The position numbers and the translations under genes are program-made. Of a stretch of 64,000 bases of DNA, positions 26,904 through 40,108 are shown piece by piece. The stretch's first letter is position 1, and each line of letters opens with the position of its first letter. This stretch comes from Acanthacorydalis orientalis. Taxonomy: Eukaryota; Arthropoda; Insecta; Megaloptera; Corydalidae. Where the stretch lies: positions 1,823,089-1,887,088 of the forward strand of contig CM068322.1 of NCBI GenBank assembly GCA_034766995.1, in the 5' to 3' direction. A model generated the notes under the pieces. The model was not told the origin of the DNA. It did not search any database and was given only the letters and a program-made list of their open reading frames with translations.

Positions 26904-27161
26904 TTTTTGAAAATTCATATGTGAAGTATTTCATTATAAGAAAACAATTTGTTTTTCTATTTTGTACGTTAATAATTTAAGTATATATTTTTACTGGTCT
27001 TTACATTTGTTGTATTATTTTTATTACTTTAATAAGATTGCTTAAAATATTAAATTTAGATTATTTAGATGTTTTCATAAAACGACAGTGTATAAATACG
27101 TCAATTGTAAATTGAAGTTTATTTTACCTAAAAATTATAATATTAACCTAAATTTACTTAC

Positions 27162-27291
27162 CGCGTATATCTCCACTATTTGTGTTGACAATCCTCGAAC
27201 TATAACGTGGTCCTCCTCTGGTCATCGATGATGTCAGGAATAAGAGTAAAACAGTAGTCCGTAAATACACGGGTCGCACGTCGAAGCGCAT
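27162..27291 (-). CDS. Nlg: Neuroligin, coding exon 1
   Basis: It encodes 43 codons plus one base. The peptide begins MRFDVRPVYLR, runs into a hydrophobic signal-peptide core TTVLLLFLTSS, then MTRGGPRYSSRIVNTNSGDI, ending R-G at the splice. The RIVNTNSGDIRG block is the conserved start of the neuroligin mature ectodomain. I chose the ATG at 27289-27291 because it is the first in-frame ATG after a TAG at 27358-27360, has A at -3, and directly precedes a good signal peptide. The donor is G followed by GTAAGT (27156-27161). Phase 1 matches exon 2. The product should enter the secretory pathway as a type I membrane protein. Confidence 0.92.
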
Positions 27292-27430
27292 TGTCTGTTT
27301 GACCACCACTGATCGGGCATACCCGTCTTTGTTAAACTCAATTGTCAACCAACCGCCCTAGCAGATGTAACAAACACAATTTTGTCGCACATGGACAATG
27401 ATTGAGTCATTGCATACGCATTGATATTAT
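27292..27430 (-). promoter_or_regulatory. Nlg: Probable neuroligin 5' UTR
   Basis: Sequence just upstream of the start codon is richer in GC than the surroundings (about 27292-27420) and lacks repeats, as expected for transcribed leader. The TAG at 27358-27360 closes the frame. No splice acceptor or core promoter is certain, so the transcription start could be here or far upstream. Confidence 0.4.
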
Positions 27431-27538
27431 GATTAATATTGCGTCGAGTTATGAAGGGGAACATCCGTTAAAATTGTACACTTTGATATTATTAATTTGT
27501 TATATCAGAATATGTTATCCAGAAATTTAATTCTATGA

Positions 27539-27539
<1 letters not shown>

Positions 27540-27563
<24 letters not shown>
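27540..27563. repeat. (TA)n microsatellite
   Basis: Pure TA tract upstream of neuroligin exon 1. Confidence 0.9.
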
Positions 27564-27569
<6 letters not shown>

Positions 27570-28780
27570 TAATTACAATTTTCATATAATGTTGCTTTTC
27601 GCGTTTCAAATGAATATGAATTCGAAAGTTCATTTTACTCAAAAATTATTTGAGTACTTTAACAACTCTAAATAGATTTCATACATGTTTTTTGAATTCT
27701 CAAAAAAATAAAAAAATAATTTTATTAATAATTGAAGTGCTACTTATTACTTAACACATCTTTTAGATTTCTGTTTTAAGTTATAAGTATTTAATATAAT
27801 CAAGTCTTTTTTTTAATTTAGCGTGATTTAATATTAGATTCATTGGATTAACTTTTAAATTATGTTCATATTAATAACATTATATTGATTTAATTTACGT
27901 ACTTTTTTCTTACAAACTGATTTTTTAATTCGAATAGTTATTTTAAAAAATATTTATCTATATATTATTTTCTGTAAAGCAAAAGTTTTTTTTAGTTTTC
28001 ATTTTCACTTGCACATTATTTTATATAAAAGTTTATTAAAATGTTTGTCTTCAAATGAAGGTTCATTTTATAAGTGGAGTTTTTTCGTAAAAAGAATTAC
28101 TTTTTTTATGAAACTTATGTTTTGGAAAGTTTCTATACATCAAATTTACTAGTCGTTTTAAGTAATATTTGAACGTCATTCTCTTGCTTTGTTGTTAATG
28201 ATATCTGAAACAAAAAAATATAATTATTATCTCAGAAAAGAATTCTATACCTCATATATAAAAAGTCTATATCTAAAAAAATAAAAATCTATTTCATATT
28301 ATTTTATTTATTTTTAATTATTGGCTGTGATTCTCCGTCATTCATTATTAGTATATCTTTTCTACAATTTTAAAGTATTATTTTTATTTAGGATATTTGT
28401 TCTTAAAGACGTTTTACACAAAATGAATAAATAAAAAGTCTGAGTTTTAAGGTGACTGAAGTATATTTTTCCATTACATATAACATTAATTACTTCAACT
28501 AAAGACTAATTATTAATGATATATGTGATTTATCAATATGTAAAAATTCAATTTTGAGACAGTGTCAATATTAATCGATAGGGATATTTGACACTGGAGA
28601 GTTAAAACAGAAATTTAATATACATTTTAAATGAAAGAATTAAAATGTCGAAAAAATAGTTTTTAAATAAATTAATAAAAACGTCGACTTAACGAATATT
28701 ATATATTATAAATGTAATTATTGATTAATTGTAATTAATGGCGGTTGTTAGTATGTTGTTGTTGTGTATGTAGTTGTTAG

Positions 28781-28831
<51 letters not shown>

Positions 28832-29784
28832 TTTTATTATCTAATGACTTTTCGATATCATATTAATTGCTTATTTGCAGTGATTGTTGTTTCTGGTAAG
28901 AATAATAATATGAATACCTCTATCTAGAAATTGAATTTAAAAGATGTATTTGATTTTTATCTTCAACCTGGAAATAGTTTCTAATTCGGTGGTATGAATG
29001 TGTTGGACTAACATTTGACAGTGAATATTGTTACTGTAAATGTGATATCTTAAAAGAAATACTTTATAGTACTTTTAAGTTACTTTTCTAAGCCAAGGTA
29101 GTCATTAATTAAATTAGAATTCGCTTGAGATACACATGATGAAGTAAAATCGATTTTTATTTATTTGAAAAGTTATGATTGAAAAAATGATGTATTTGCT
29201 GGAGAATAATAGAACGGGTGAAATAATTATGGTTCTATAGATTTTTGACTTGCCAATGAAGTATTTTTTTTAATGCAAAGAGGAATTGGAAACATGCCAA
29301 TAATACTATCTAAGAAAATTGGAAATAATGAAGTTAGTAAATGTTTTAACATATTATAGAATAGACTATAGGAAATGATATCTAAAAGGAATATTACTTA
29401 TTATTTATAATAAACCAATAGCTGAAAAAATGTTTTTTTTTTGTTTTTTGATTTTGGTTTTGATTGATCATCTTAAGTAGATCGTAATATGTCAATGTGC
29501 TCCACGTCGTTAAAATTGGTTACTCGAAGAAGATGTTTCATTTTTGAAAGCAAACAAAAATGTCACGATTAGTGATATCTGAAGAATAGAGTGGGTTTGT
29601 TGGGATTTGATTTGTTGATATTTGATTTTAGGTCAAAAGTTGTTTCACTGATAACTGCGAATGAGAAGGTATGCTGTTAAGTAAATAATCCAGTTCAGCT
29701 ATAATTTTAATTTTTTAAGGTTAAATTTGATTTCGAGCGCGTTCTAAAGCATCTTACGAGAAGTAATGGTTGAACATTTGTCTG
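27564..29784. other. AT-rich stretch, nothing recognised
   Basis: It holds a TA tract at 28787-28830. No gene, transposon end or RNA gene was recognised. Confidence 0.55.
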
Positions 29785-29855
29785 TCGATTGGTTGGTTAT
29801 TGGGGATTTAGGACGCATCGACAACAGAGGTCATTAGCGCTCACTTTGTCTCTCG
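29785..29855 (+). repeat. Short dispersed repeat, copy 1
   Basis: About 70 bp resembling 63503-63575 in the same orientation. Shared core words are TTTAGGRCGCRTCGACAA, a CATTAGYG block, and a TTG end. GC content is well above the surroundings. The family is unknown to me. Confidence 0.55.
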
Positions 29856-30846
29856 AGTAAGTATGTTTATCGAAAAACATACTTATATATAACAATTAAT
29901 ATTTTCATCACTTTGGAGACTGAAAATATTATTATATGGTATGTGATTATTATCCAATGGATATTTTGTATTGTAGTACCAAAGTCATACTGGAATATTC
30001 ATAACTCCATCCATGATCGTGCAATAACAACATCAAGAAGTTCGAGGAAAATATTTTTTTAATTTTTCGTTCGGGTGTTAGAATTTCGGATATTATTTTT
30101 GCAAACACCTTTTTCATTTTCAAATATTTGAGAAAAAAGCTCGAGAATTAATGTCATATAAATCTTAGATATAATTATAAAATTTCATCCAATAATATTT
30201 ATGCAACTTAAATATTTGAAAATGATACATTTTTAAGACAATATAGTCGTTTTTCAATATACTGTATGTTTTAGTGGTGGTTTTATTGCATGTAACAAAA
30301 ACTAAACATTTCTGTTACATATTTTTGGGTAGTGCTTTAAAATACATCTTGCACAAATAAGTATAACCTAAAAGCCACTTACTCAATTAGAAAATGTGAG
30401 CATTTATTCGAACTAAAAAACATTAGCTTAAACAACTCTGTGATCTTTTTGGTTGCTGAAAGTATATTGCGAAACCTTATATCTTAATTTGCTTCCTATT
30501 TTGACAAACATTGTACATATAATATCAAATTTTAATAAAAAAATGAAATATTTAATTTTCATAAAATTATGAATATTTTTTATTTTCATAATAATATTTA
30601 AATTTTATAAATATTTAATATTCAATTAATATAAATATTTAATATTTAATTAATATAAATATTTATTTTCTTTATATAAATTTTGTTTAAAATACACTTA
30701 TTTCAAAGCCTGAATTTATTTTTGAAGCGATAAAAATGAAAATAAAATAATAACATTTAGATTCTAGTAAAATGAACATACTTCGTTTTACATAATTTGT
30801 TAAATTAGACTCCACCTACATATCTATCTATCTACTTGTCTATCTG

Positions 30847-30904
<58 letters not shown>

Positions 30905-31040
30905 TATATAGACATAGATAGAGAAAAACTATCTATAAAAATGATAAACTGAATGATAATGAAATACACATTTTAAGCTCGTTTATATAAATATTAAGCT
31001 ATTAAATATAGATATACGTGAAAAAAGAATGCTTCGCTGA
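29856..31040. other. AT-rich stretch with TATC/TA microsatellite
   Basis: A compound (TATC)n-(TA)n tract lies at 30822-30905, and short direct repeats of TATAAATATTTAAT occur at 30600-30665. Nothing else was recognised. Confidence 0.6.
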
Positions 31041-31610
31041 ACCTAAATTACGAAACAATATTATTTTTCATTCAAATGAATGTTATTTCTCCATTGCGTA
31101 GAGATGAGAAATAAATATTTTACTTGAAAGTTGTATTGAAAACATTTCGAGATCAAACACATATATCATCAGTTTTAGCCGTACATCTTCTATTTTCAGT
31201 TTACGAACCGTACGCATCCTCGGTTGAAATTTCACGAACGTAACATTCGCGTACCATTCGCTTTATTTATTCAAATAATGAAAGTACGCAAAGTTAAAGA
31301 CGTTTTCAGCACTTTAAAAATATAAATCGAAACAACGTAGTGAGTTGAGAGATTTCTCTGCTAGCTTGTAGCATCACATCACATAGAAGCGAATGCACTC
31401 AAGAAAAACTTTAAATAAATTGAAACAGAAATTTCTTGTCAACTCCATCTGTCGAAAATGCGGCTTTCGTTTTGCGTTGGAGCATGAGAAAGTAAATTAA
31501 ATTCGCAAACGTTTTAGATTTAAGGATAAATTCTAATACACATTGCGCGCCTATCGTTTTGCACTTATGTCGATACAACAAATTTATGGAGGGATTTCGA
31601 AAGGAGTTTA
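31041..31610. other. Repeat-free segment of mixed composition
   Basis: Clearly less AT-rich than its flanks (for example GTACGCATCCTCGGTTGAAA and GCGCGCCTATCGTTTTGCAC), with no transposon homology and no long open frame on either strand. It may be non-coding regulatory sequence 5' of neuroligin. This is inference from composition only. Confidence 0.3.
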
Positions 31611-32524
31611 ATATTAAGTGATATAGTTTTAAATATAAAAAATAAATATATATATATATATATATATATTTTATATTGATTTTATATAAATATTTTAATT
31701 CAAAATTGAAATCAAATCATTTTAAATATTAAAATGGCGTCGTGGATTCTACATTTATATTTGTTTTAAGAAAGTGTACAAAACATGACGGTTATAAGGG
31801 TTTCATCTTCATATTTACACAGAATATTAATTTTCCTTTATCTATTTCACTCTGTTAATTTCGTTCATTAGATAACTGAACGTTTGAACTAAATCGTTAT
31901 TAATGTTAAGTAGTATTTCATTTATATATGTTTATTCATAATAGAACCCTATATATTTGTATATATCCTCAAGTGTCATTTATATGTATTTATTTGTTAC
32001 ACACGTGTACATTTATGTATGAATTGAAATAAATGCCATTACGTAGTTGATTATAATGTTTTGTACTAGTTGAAACAAATACATTCATGTATCATAATTA
32101 TCATGTCATGTTTTGATTTGGCACAAAAACTTTGCACAAATCAAACATTAAACACAGATGACATTTTAAATAAATACATTAAATAGTTTGAAGGGTTTTG
32201 TATAAATTGATACTCATTAAATATTCGATTTGTTTTTTACATGATTTATAGAGAGGGAATTAATTGTTACTATAAGTTTGTATTGCAAAACTAAAGTGTA
32301 AGATATTAATTTGCATAATTGATTCATTCTAATGCAGACAGTTTCAATGCTCCTAATAGTTCAAACTTTTTAATGAAAACGATTAAGCAGTATGATAAAA
32401 ACGTACAGAGTTTACTTAATGTTAGTAAAATTGTTATTGCAGTATTAGGGCAGTGTGTGAGATTCAAATACTATTTGTAAAATCCAAGATGTCGAGTACA
32501 TGAAAAGTACAGCTGTCAGTTCAG
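31611..32524. other. AT-rich stretch, nothing recognised
   Basis: It contains a TA tract at 31644-31670. No gene or repeat family was seen. Confidence 0.55.
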
Positions 32525-33051
32525 TTAGGTTGGAGAAAAAAATTGCGGTTTTTTAATTTAAGTAGTTTTAAGTCGCCCAAAATTGTTGGATGATTAACAT
32601 CTGATTTTTGTACAAGCTCTTGAGTTGTTATGCGTGGTTTTGATTCAAATAACGCATTCAGTTAGTCGTTATGAACTGAAGGACACCCGTGACCTTCAAA
32701 TTCAAGGCTCTCGTTCCTAGCATGAACTTTTTGGAACCACCATTGCACCATATGTTCCTTAACAGCAATCACACCAAAACTATCGATTAATTTACGAGCA
32801 GCTTCTAATGCTTTACAATCCATTTTTAACTCATACAAAAAGTTGCTCTTATTTGCTTCTTTTACATATTTAATTTAATGGCCCAGTTTGAAGCAAAATT
32901 AATAATAAAACCAAAGTAGATGTTACCAAAATACAGACTGAAAAATGCACTTTAAAATGATATTAACACAAACACAAAAAATGACACTTATTGAAAAAAT
33001 AAGGTTAGAATTTAGAAAACAAAAAACACAATTATTTTTCAATCAACATAA
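32525..33051 (-). mobile_element. Mariner miniature keeping the DNA-binding half, copy C
   Basis: A 527-bp element with left end TTAGGTTGGAGAAAAAAATT and reversed right end TTATGTTGATTGAAAAATAA, and TA after the right end. Minus-strand pieces correspond to both helix-turn-helix regions of copies A, B and D, with more stops. The junction to the 3' end repeat again follows the second helix-turn-helix. Confidence 0.72.
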
Positions 33052-33671
33052 TATTATAGTCTTATTGGTCTTAGTAAAATGCTGACAGAACTCGGATATT
33101 TTTTTTTAGCAAAAATAAAACAACTTACAAAACTAACTTGTTTTTTTCAACTTATTTTAATAGGTACGCAGCATGTGGGGAATTTTACCAAGAATAGGTT
33201 CTACCACTTAAATAGACAAGAATTATTATAAGTGTAAAACTAAAGTAGACAATTATGAAAAATATGTGCGTAAATATTCACTTTTCGATACTTCAATTAA
33301 TTGACGCGGCGAGACCGTATATTTTTACTTAACTTCAAAAACCAAAGCGTGTAATACACGATCAGTCAATAATTTTGTAGTCAAAGAAAATATTGCTAAC
33401 CGGTTTATTTATCTTAAAGATCCGTATTATTATTTACTTTATCTGTAAATGAAAATTATTCAGAAATTTATTTATTAAAGTAAAAAATTATAGGCGAATA
33501 GAAAAATGATGATAAGAGTCTGCAAATAAAATTTAATGACAAAATATTCGTCAAAATGACGATTCCCAATTTATAATTCTATTTTATTTTGTTTGTTAAG
33601 AGATATGGAAATAAAATAATAAAATATAATTATACACAGATTTCTATATTACTTTAAATAATATTGTGTCG

Positions 33672-33720
<49 letters not shown>

Positions 33721-34475
33721 GCAGTCATTATAAAATACAATATATTTAAATTTTTTGTTTTCAAAGTGTCGAAAAACGATTGATACAAAATTATAAACAT
33801 AATTTCAATATTGAATGGATATTAGTTGTCAATGATTAATAAGCAGCTAGCATGTGGCACAAATGTGCCACTGTTCGATATTTCCTATTTACTGTGATTA
33901 AAAAAACATACACATTCATAAATATACTTCTTCAATTGTTTTCTTGACTGAACTTTATTAGGTAATTATAATTTAGTCATTGTACTAGATAATTGAATAA
34001 AAGAATAATAAGTAGCGCAGAAAGATAAAGAGAAAAATTAAGAAATAAATATGATAAATGTAAAAAATTAAAATATAAATATGCCTAGTAAAGAGTAATT
34101 TATATTTTTGTTATAGAATTCTCGTCTATTCGCAGATATCTTAGATATATTATATAAAAATAGTTTAATATGAATTCTGTTACATAATTCTAAAAAGTTG
34201 GTATTTATTGCAACTTATTGTTTGATATTGGAAATAAAATTCATCTGCACAAACGAACATATTAGAAAATATTTAATGTATGTAAAATATATTTCAATTA
34301 GATCAGTATAGAACGCTTCTAACGCTTCAAGCAATTATTACACTAACTATAATACTTCTAAATATGTATTAGATGTAAAATGTGCAATATTTAAATTTTT
34401 TTTAACATAATATATATCTATATATATATACATATATGCATGTACGTATGTATATATATATATATATATATATAT
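33052..34475. other. AT-rich stretch with TA microsatellites
   Basis: TA tracts lie at 33674-33717 and 34412-34474. The second abuts the mariner derivative that follows. Nothing else was recognised. Confidence 0.55.
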
Positions 34476-34920
34476 CATGTAAAAATGAATTCGGTGCATT
34501 TAAATTGAAACATAACTCTGTTTTAAATTAAAATATGTTTTCGCCACTTCAGGATTTTGAAATGCAAACGTTAACATTTAAAACCTCATACATCTTGGTC
34601 AAGCAAGTTATTCCAACGAATAACCTCACAAAACAGTAGTGAATATGGCATCCGAAAAGTAGCATATTAGTCATTGCATATTTTTCACATTTCAGTTGAA
34701 AAAAATCCTGTCGAAGCCATGGAAATGGTTTGTTCGGCTTTTGAGGAAGGTGTTACAACGCATTAAACATGCAAAAAATGGTAAAACAATGAAAGAGGTC
34801 TGAAAATGTATTGATTTCATCGATTCAAAGCCGCCATCTTTTTTCGACAAGGGATTCGTTAGTTACCCGACAGATGGAGCAAAGTTATACAAAATAATTG
34901 GAGATATTTCGAGGATTGAA
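34476..34920 (+). mobile_element. Mariner deletion derivative, family E copy 1
   Basis: The left end CATGTAAAAATGAATTCGG resembles that of 44517-45022. The start of a transposase (MASEK, then EAMEMVCSAFEEGVTTH and a CKKW block) is joined directly to its last 35 or so codons (IQRF-like FDSKPP, then FFRQGIR and LPDRWSKVIQNN). The middle with the catalytic residues is missing. The right end repeat is lost; a TA tract (34932-35006) takes over. Confidence 0.7.
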
Positions 34921-34931
34921 TATATATGTAA

Positions 34932-34940
34932 CAATGTATG

Positions 34941-35006
<66 letters not shown>
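34932..35006. repeat. (TA)n microsatellite
   Basis: A 70-bp TA tract immediately following the mariner derivative. Confidence 0.95.
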
Positions 35007-35009
<3 letters not shown>

Positions 35010-36130
35010 GAAGATTGAGTTTAGTGTTCCACATAGAAGTGTTAAAAGGGAGCGCAGGGGTTAAGAAAAGTCATGTTATTTTTTATTTAGTATTTTAGTT
35101 TAATTCAATATTAAAACATAATTGAACTAAAATACTAGATGGGGTATAAAATGTTCTTTTTTTACATTTTGTAAGTAGTTCAGAAAACATTCACTTTTTT
35201 ATTGGAATCACAGAAAAATTAGATTTCGATATGTGAATAGAGTTATATTTTGCGCAACATAGTTTTGAATAATGTATTCGTGGGAAAAACACATTTGTTA
35301 CAAAATAATGCAGATGAAAAGGCCGAATCGTTATTATGGGGATTTTTTTATTTAAAATGTTGATAAAAACATCACTGTCGTCATTGTTGCTTAATTCAGT
35401 TACCTCTTGTTTAATTGTAATAAATCTATTATTTAAAATAGAATTATTTCAAATTGAGTCTCTTTGTTCTTAACGATTAATATAAATACGATTTTAAAAA
35501 CGACTGAAGATATTTTCAAACAAAAAAAGTATGGGTAGCGTATAAACAAAAATGAACTTAAGTTATAAATTTTAAGATACAGAACCGTAAATAAAAGTTT
35601 TAGCTTTAATAGTTTAATAAAAAATAAACTTTGTTTTTTTTAAATACAGCCAATAGGAAACATCGAACATCAGTACAATTGTTCTCTTCGCCCCTTGGTT
35701 ACATAAATAAAGAGTTAATTATTTCCCAGTGTGTATGATGATTGCAAACAACACAAAATAATTAATGAACCTACAAATGTTATAATTAAAGTATGAAATA
35801 AGATTAATCACAATTATATATAAAAATATTTATATAATAAGAAGAAATTACTGGAAAAAGGTTAAACATTTTCAAGAACACAGGCGATTGAATTTATTGT
35901 CATCTATATTAAATTAAAACAAGTTTTCATTTTTGTTTGTTTTTCTTTTTGAGATTTTTGATACTACTAAACATAAGAGTTATTAAATAAATGCAATATT
36001 ATCTGCCTTAACTTTTTTGACAATGCCTATGCTGTATCAAAAAGTTTTAAAAAATTATTATATTTTACGTTTATTATGCGTTCCTTAATTTAGCATGATT
36101 TATATTAAATATAATTGGAATACATTTTGA

Positions 36131-36171
<41 letters not shown>
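35007..36171. other. AT-rich stretch, nothing recognised
   Basis: A segment at 35650-35760 is of more mixed composition but has no open frame. A TA tract at 36138-36168 leads into the next mariner. Confidence 0.5.
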
Positions 36172-36173
<2 letters not shown>

Positions 36174-37440
36174 AGGTTGGTGGAAAAATAATTGCTGTTT
36201 TTTACGTATGGAATATAAAGAAGCAAATATCAGTTAAAATTATATTTATTAATCAAAAAAGACCATTGATTTGCATACATTTCTCCCAACGGGAAACAAT
36301 TTTGTTTAATCCTATAAGATAGAATTCTGTAGCCCTGGAATTAACGAATTCACCAAAAGCGCTTTGAGCCGATGCTTGATCTTTGAAAACCTTCTCTCGT
36401 AGGAAAATACTCAAATGTTTAAAAAAATGATAATATGTCTGAGACAGGTCCGGAGAATAAGGTGTGTGAGGTAAGGTTTCATAACAAAGTTCAATTTTTT
36501 TAAAGTTATTTGTGAGACGTGTGGTCGGGCGGTGTCATTAAGAAAAAAATGGATTGGATAATGCTGGCTGTAAACGATACAACTTCTCATGTATTTTTTC
36601 AATTTCCTGACAATAAATTACTGCTGTTATTGTTTCACCAGGATTTAAGGTGGTGTAGTGAGTGATGTCACTTGCCGACTAACAAATAGTGACCATAATG
36701 TTTTTTTAATGAAGTTTAGGTTTAGGAAACGGTTTTGATGCTTCGCCTCGGTGTAGCCACTGTGATGAACGTTTCCGATTGTTGTAGAGAATCCACTAGT
36801 CATCACATATAACAATGAGATCAAGAAAGGGACATTTATGTTACGCAAAAAAGCACTGAGTAGACTTCGTATCGCCGAATTGCTTAATGTTTGTTTAGTT
36901 CACATGGTACCCATATATTCAACATTTTTGTTTTTCCAATTAGGATCAAATGTCGAACAATACATTGAATGATTAACATTGGGTTCTTCTGCCACTTCTC
37001 GAGTTGTTTTACGTGGGTCCGCTTCAATAATGGTTCTTAAATTATTATTGTTTATAGCTGAAGGACGTTCACGATCCTCCTCATCATTAAGGCTTTTGTT
37101 TTCATTATGAAATTTTTGGAACCAGTTTTAAGCTATACGTTCACTAATTGACTCTGATAAAAACAAATTCTATATTTCGAGCAGTTTCTGTTGCTTTAAA
37201 CTCTAATTTAAACTCATACAACAAAATCGTTCGAATTTGCCTTGTTCCATGACTAATTTGAGAGGTTATATCCAACAATACTAAATAATGAAAACAATAG
37301 ATATATGCTGAAGTCAGTAGTGATAATTTCATTGTTTACAATGATGTATCACATGACCATAACAAAATATAATGGGAACTAGAAAAATTGGCTCCAAACT
37401 TAAAATCATAAAAATTGCTATTATTTTTACACCAATCTAA
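36172..37440 (-). mobile_element. Full-length decayed cecropia-type mariner
   Basis: A 1269-bp element with ends TTAGGTTGGTGGAAAAATAA and reversed TTAGATTGGTGTAAAAATAA, and TA after the right end. The ends resemble those of the cecropia group (the group that includes human Hsmar1). The minus strand carries a full transposase with stops and frameshifts: N-terminal block near 37140-37260, linker near 36880-36960, first catalytic Asp region near 36790, FFLNDTARPHVSQITLKKL around the second Asp (36480-36560), and a decayed third-Asp region near 36440. It is the closest relative of 12640-13357 and 58868-61306. Confidence 0.88.
36411..36602 (-). pseudogene. Mariner transposase fragment (second Asp region)
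   Basis: A 63-codon open stretch containing FFLNDTARPHVSQITLKKLN, which corresponds to the usual LQDNARPH block with the Asp displaced by one residue. Downstream, the expected HPPYSPDLSPTDYHF block is present only in other frames. Part of the dead element 36172-37440. Confidence 0.7.
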
Positions 37441-37575
37441 TAAAATATGTCCAACTCCCGCTTGATAATATGTTTTGATAAATGATTTTTATTTAAATCC
37501 TATATATTATTAATATCGTATTACTATTAAAATGACATTCGGGTAAATAACAAATCATTTATATATAGTATATAA

Positions 37576-37609
37576 AGACACATACACACACATATATGTA
37601 TGTATTATT

Positions 37610-37664
<55 letters not shown>

Positions 37665-37670
37665 ATAAAT
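37576..37670. repeat. Compound (CA/TA/TG)n microsatellite
   Basis: CACATATATG, then TA, then about 36 bp of pure TG. The neighbouring 37441-37575 and 37671-37920 are AT-rich with nothing recognised. Confidence 0.95.
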
Positions 37671-37920
37671 ATAAACAAACAAATATGTATACATACACAT
37701 GCATTTAAATTCATATTTCTGTCATGCAGTACATTACTTTATATGATATAACTGACATTGAAATAACCTTCGCATGTTTGTCAATATGTTATTTTTTATA
37801 CTACCCTACTTGTATGAAGTATTGAAATATATAAACACGCTATGTTTTTTTTATAAATTCGAAGTATTTTTTATTTGAAATATAGTTTCTGAATTTAAAT
37901 TATATAGTAATACCTTTATA

Positions 37921-38443
37921 TTAGATTGGTATGAAAATAATTGCGGTTTTTATTTTCATAATTGTAACCTTAATTTTTTTTAATGAAAATGTCATTTTGT
38001 CATGTTCATGTTAATATCATTATAAAGTGTATTTTTCAATCTGTATTTCAGTAAAATCGACATTAGTTTTATTATTAATTTTGTTTAAAATGAGGTTATT
38101 CAATTAAAGATGGAAAAGGAGCAAATAAAACAAATTTTTGTATTAATTCAAAACGGGTGATAAAGCAATAAAAAGTGCTCGTAAACTTAACGATGCTTTT
38201 GGTGTGGGTACTGTTAAATAACGTACTGTAAAATGTTGCTTCCAAAAATTTCATGCTGGGGACGAGAGTCTTGAAGATGAAGAAGGTCGCGGGCGTTATT
38301 CAGAACCACATACAACAATTTGAGACCTACCACAAAAGATAGTCGTTCGTCATCTAACTGTTCTGGACCACTTAAAAAAGCTAGAAAATCAGTGTATAAG
38401 AATTTTGAAGGTCATAAATCGCAATTATTTTCTACCAACGTAA
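37921..38443 (+). mobile_element. Mariner miniature keeping the DNA-binding half, copy D
   Basis: A 523-bp TA-flanked element with ends TTAGATTGGTATGAAAATAA and reversed TTACGTTGGTAGAAAATAAT. On the plus strand, MEKEQIKQIFVLIQNG (38110 onward) starts the transposase. It continues through a first helix-turn-helix (LNDAFGVGTVK, then CCFQKFHAGDESLEDEEGRG) and a second (CATCTAACTGTTCTGGACCA in DNA), then jumps to the 3' end repeat. Same junction as copies A-C. Broken by early stops. Confidence 0.8.
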
Positions 38444-38446
38444 TAC

Positions 38447-38511
<65 letters not shown>
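38444..38511. repeat. (TACA)n-(TA)n microsatellite
   Basis: It starts right at the right end of mariner miniature D. Confidence 0.95.
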
Positions 38512-38513
<2 letters not shown>

Positions 38514-38819
38514 AGATATACTATCTATTAAATTTACATTAGTAACGACATTTATGTATATAAACGATAATTAATTTTTTTTTAAGATATAAAAAACTTC
38601 TGTTCATACTTACGAAAAAGGATCAGGTAATTGTCTATTGTTAGGGAATTTTATTTATTCAATAGTGTCAATGCTAGAAGAATATTTTCAAAAATTTAAG
38701 GCAAATATTAAAAACGTAATTTTTCATATTTGTTTAAAAATTAATTGGAAGTAATGTTAAAACTATTTAGTAATTAAACGTAGTTTTATATAGATTATAA
38801 TTTTATTTAATTCTATACG

Positions 38820-38857
<38 letters not shown>

Positions 38858-39171
38858 AATCTTCACAAAAATTTATAAAAGTACAAAATTGTATAGTGCT
38901 ATACTTTTCTCAATTTTATTTGCGGTGAATTATTAATGTTACAATTTTAATTCATTCCAGCTATTACATCAAAATAAATTTAGGTATACAAATTGTATTT
39001 TGGAAGTTTATTGATATTCATGACTACAAACTGTGAAATAATGATGGGCATTTAAATTCATTTAATCGACAATAGGTACCGAAACTAATTGAAAATTAAA
39101 TAATCGATTCAAGCGATTAATTATTTATAAACTATTGCTTAGTTCATATGTAATAAATGAAAAATCAAACA

Positions 39172-39187
39172 TTTATATACATATACA

Positions 39188-39247
<60 letters not shown>

Positions 39248-39290
39248 CATATACATACATACATATACATACATACATATACATACATAC

Positions 39291-39326
<36 letters not shown>
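39172..39326. repeat. (TA)n/(TACA)n compound array
   Basis: About 155 bp of TA blocks separated by ACATAC units. A smaller TA tract lies at 38823-38856. The rest of 38512-40100 is AT-rich with nothing recognised. Confidence 0.95.
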
Positions 39327-39329
<3 letters not shown>

Positions 39330-40108
39330 TCCACGTAAATCACATTTATGTAACTAAACAAAATGAAAAAAACTGTACATAAAAATAAAACAAAAATAAA
39401 ATTGGGTATGTTTTCTTATTTTTTTAGTTAAATATTCTTTTTTTTGGTGCGATTAATAGGTAAATTAGATGCTTGACGTCATGTGAATGTACTTAATGAA
39501 AGTAAACATTAAACGAAGTTTAATTTTTATCTATATAATTTAAGACTAGAAAAAATATATAATTGGTTATTTATGAGTTTTAAATACACTCATCAATTTT
39601 ACATTGCAAGAGATATAAATAACAAATCTGCTATAACATTTTAAATTTGAATTGTTTTTTGTAAAGTTTTAATTTATTCCCACGTAGTTTTTATTTAACA
39701 TAATAATTAATCTTAAATTTATTCTAATTGATTTTAGTCCATATTGGGAAAAATCGTTAAAACTTTCTAAATTATGAGAATTTGGAATGGAAGTTGTAAA
39801 CAATTTATTTCCATTTATTTTAATTTTAATGAGAGTAGAAAATAATGTTTACAATATAAACACGGTTTGACATATAATATTCGATATTTTCTGATCTGTT
39901 CGATATGTTGTTGACAAGTGATTCAGAAATTTGTACGTCGCGTAATGCTTCACGAGAAAAAATGTGTATAGTGTTATGACCTTGTAAAGAAATCGTATTC
40001 TTCATAAAATCAGTAAAGTTGATCTATCTTCGTCCTTCGTTTGGAAACGAAAGAAGAGAATGCATGAGTTTACTTTCACCGATATGATCTTTCTATCTTA
40101 CTGAATTC

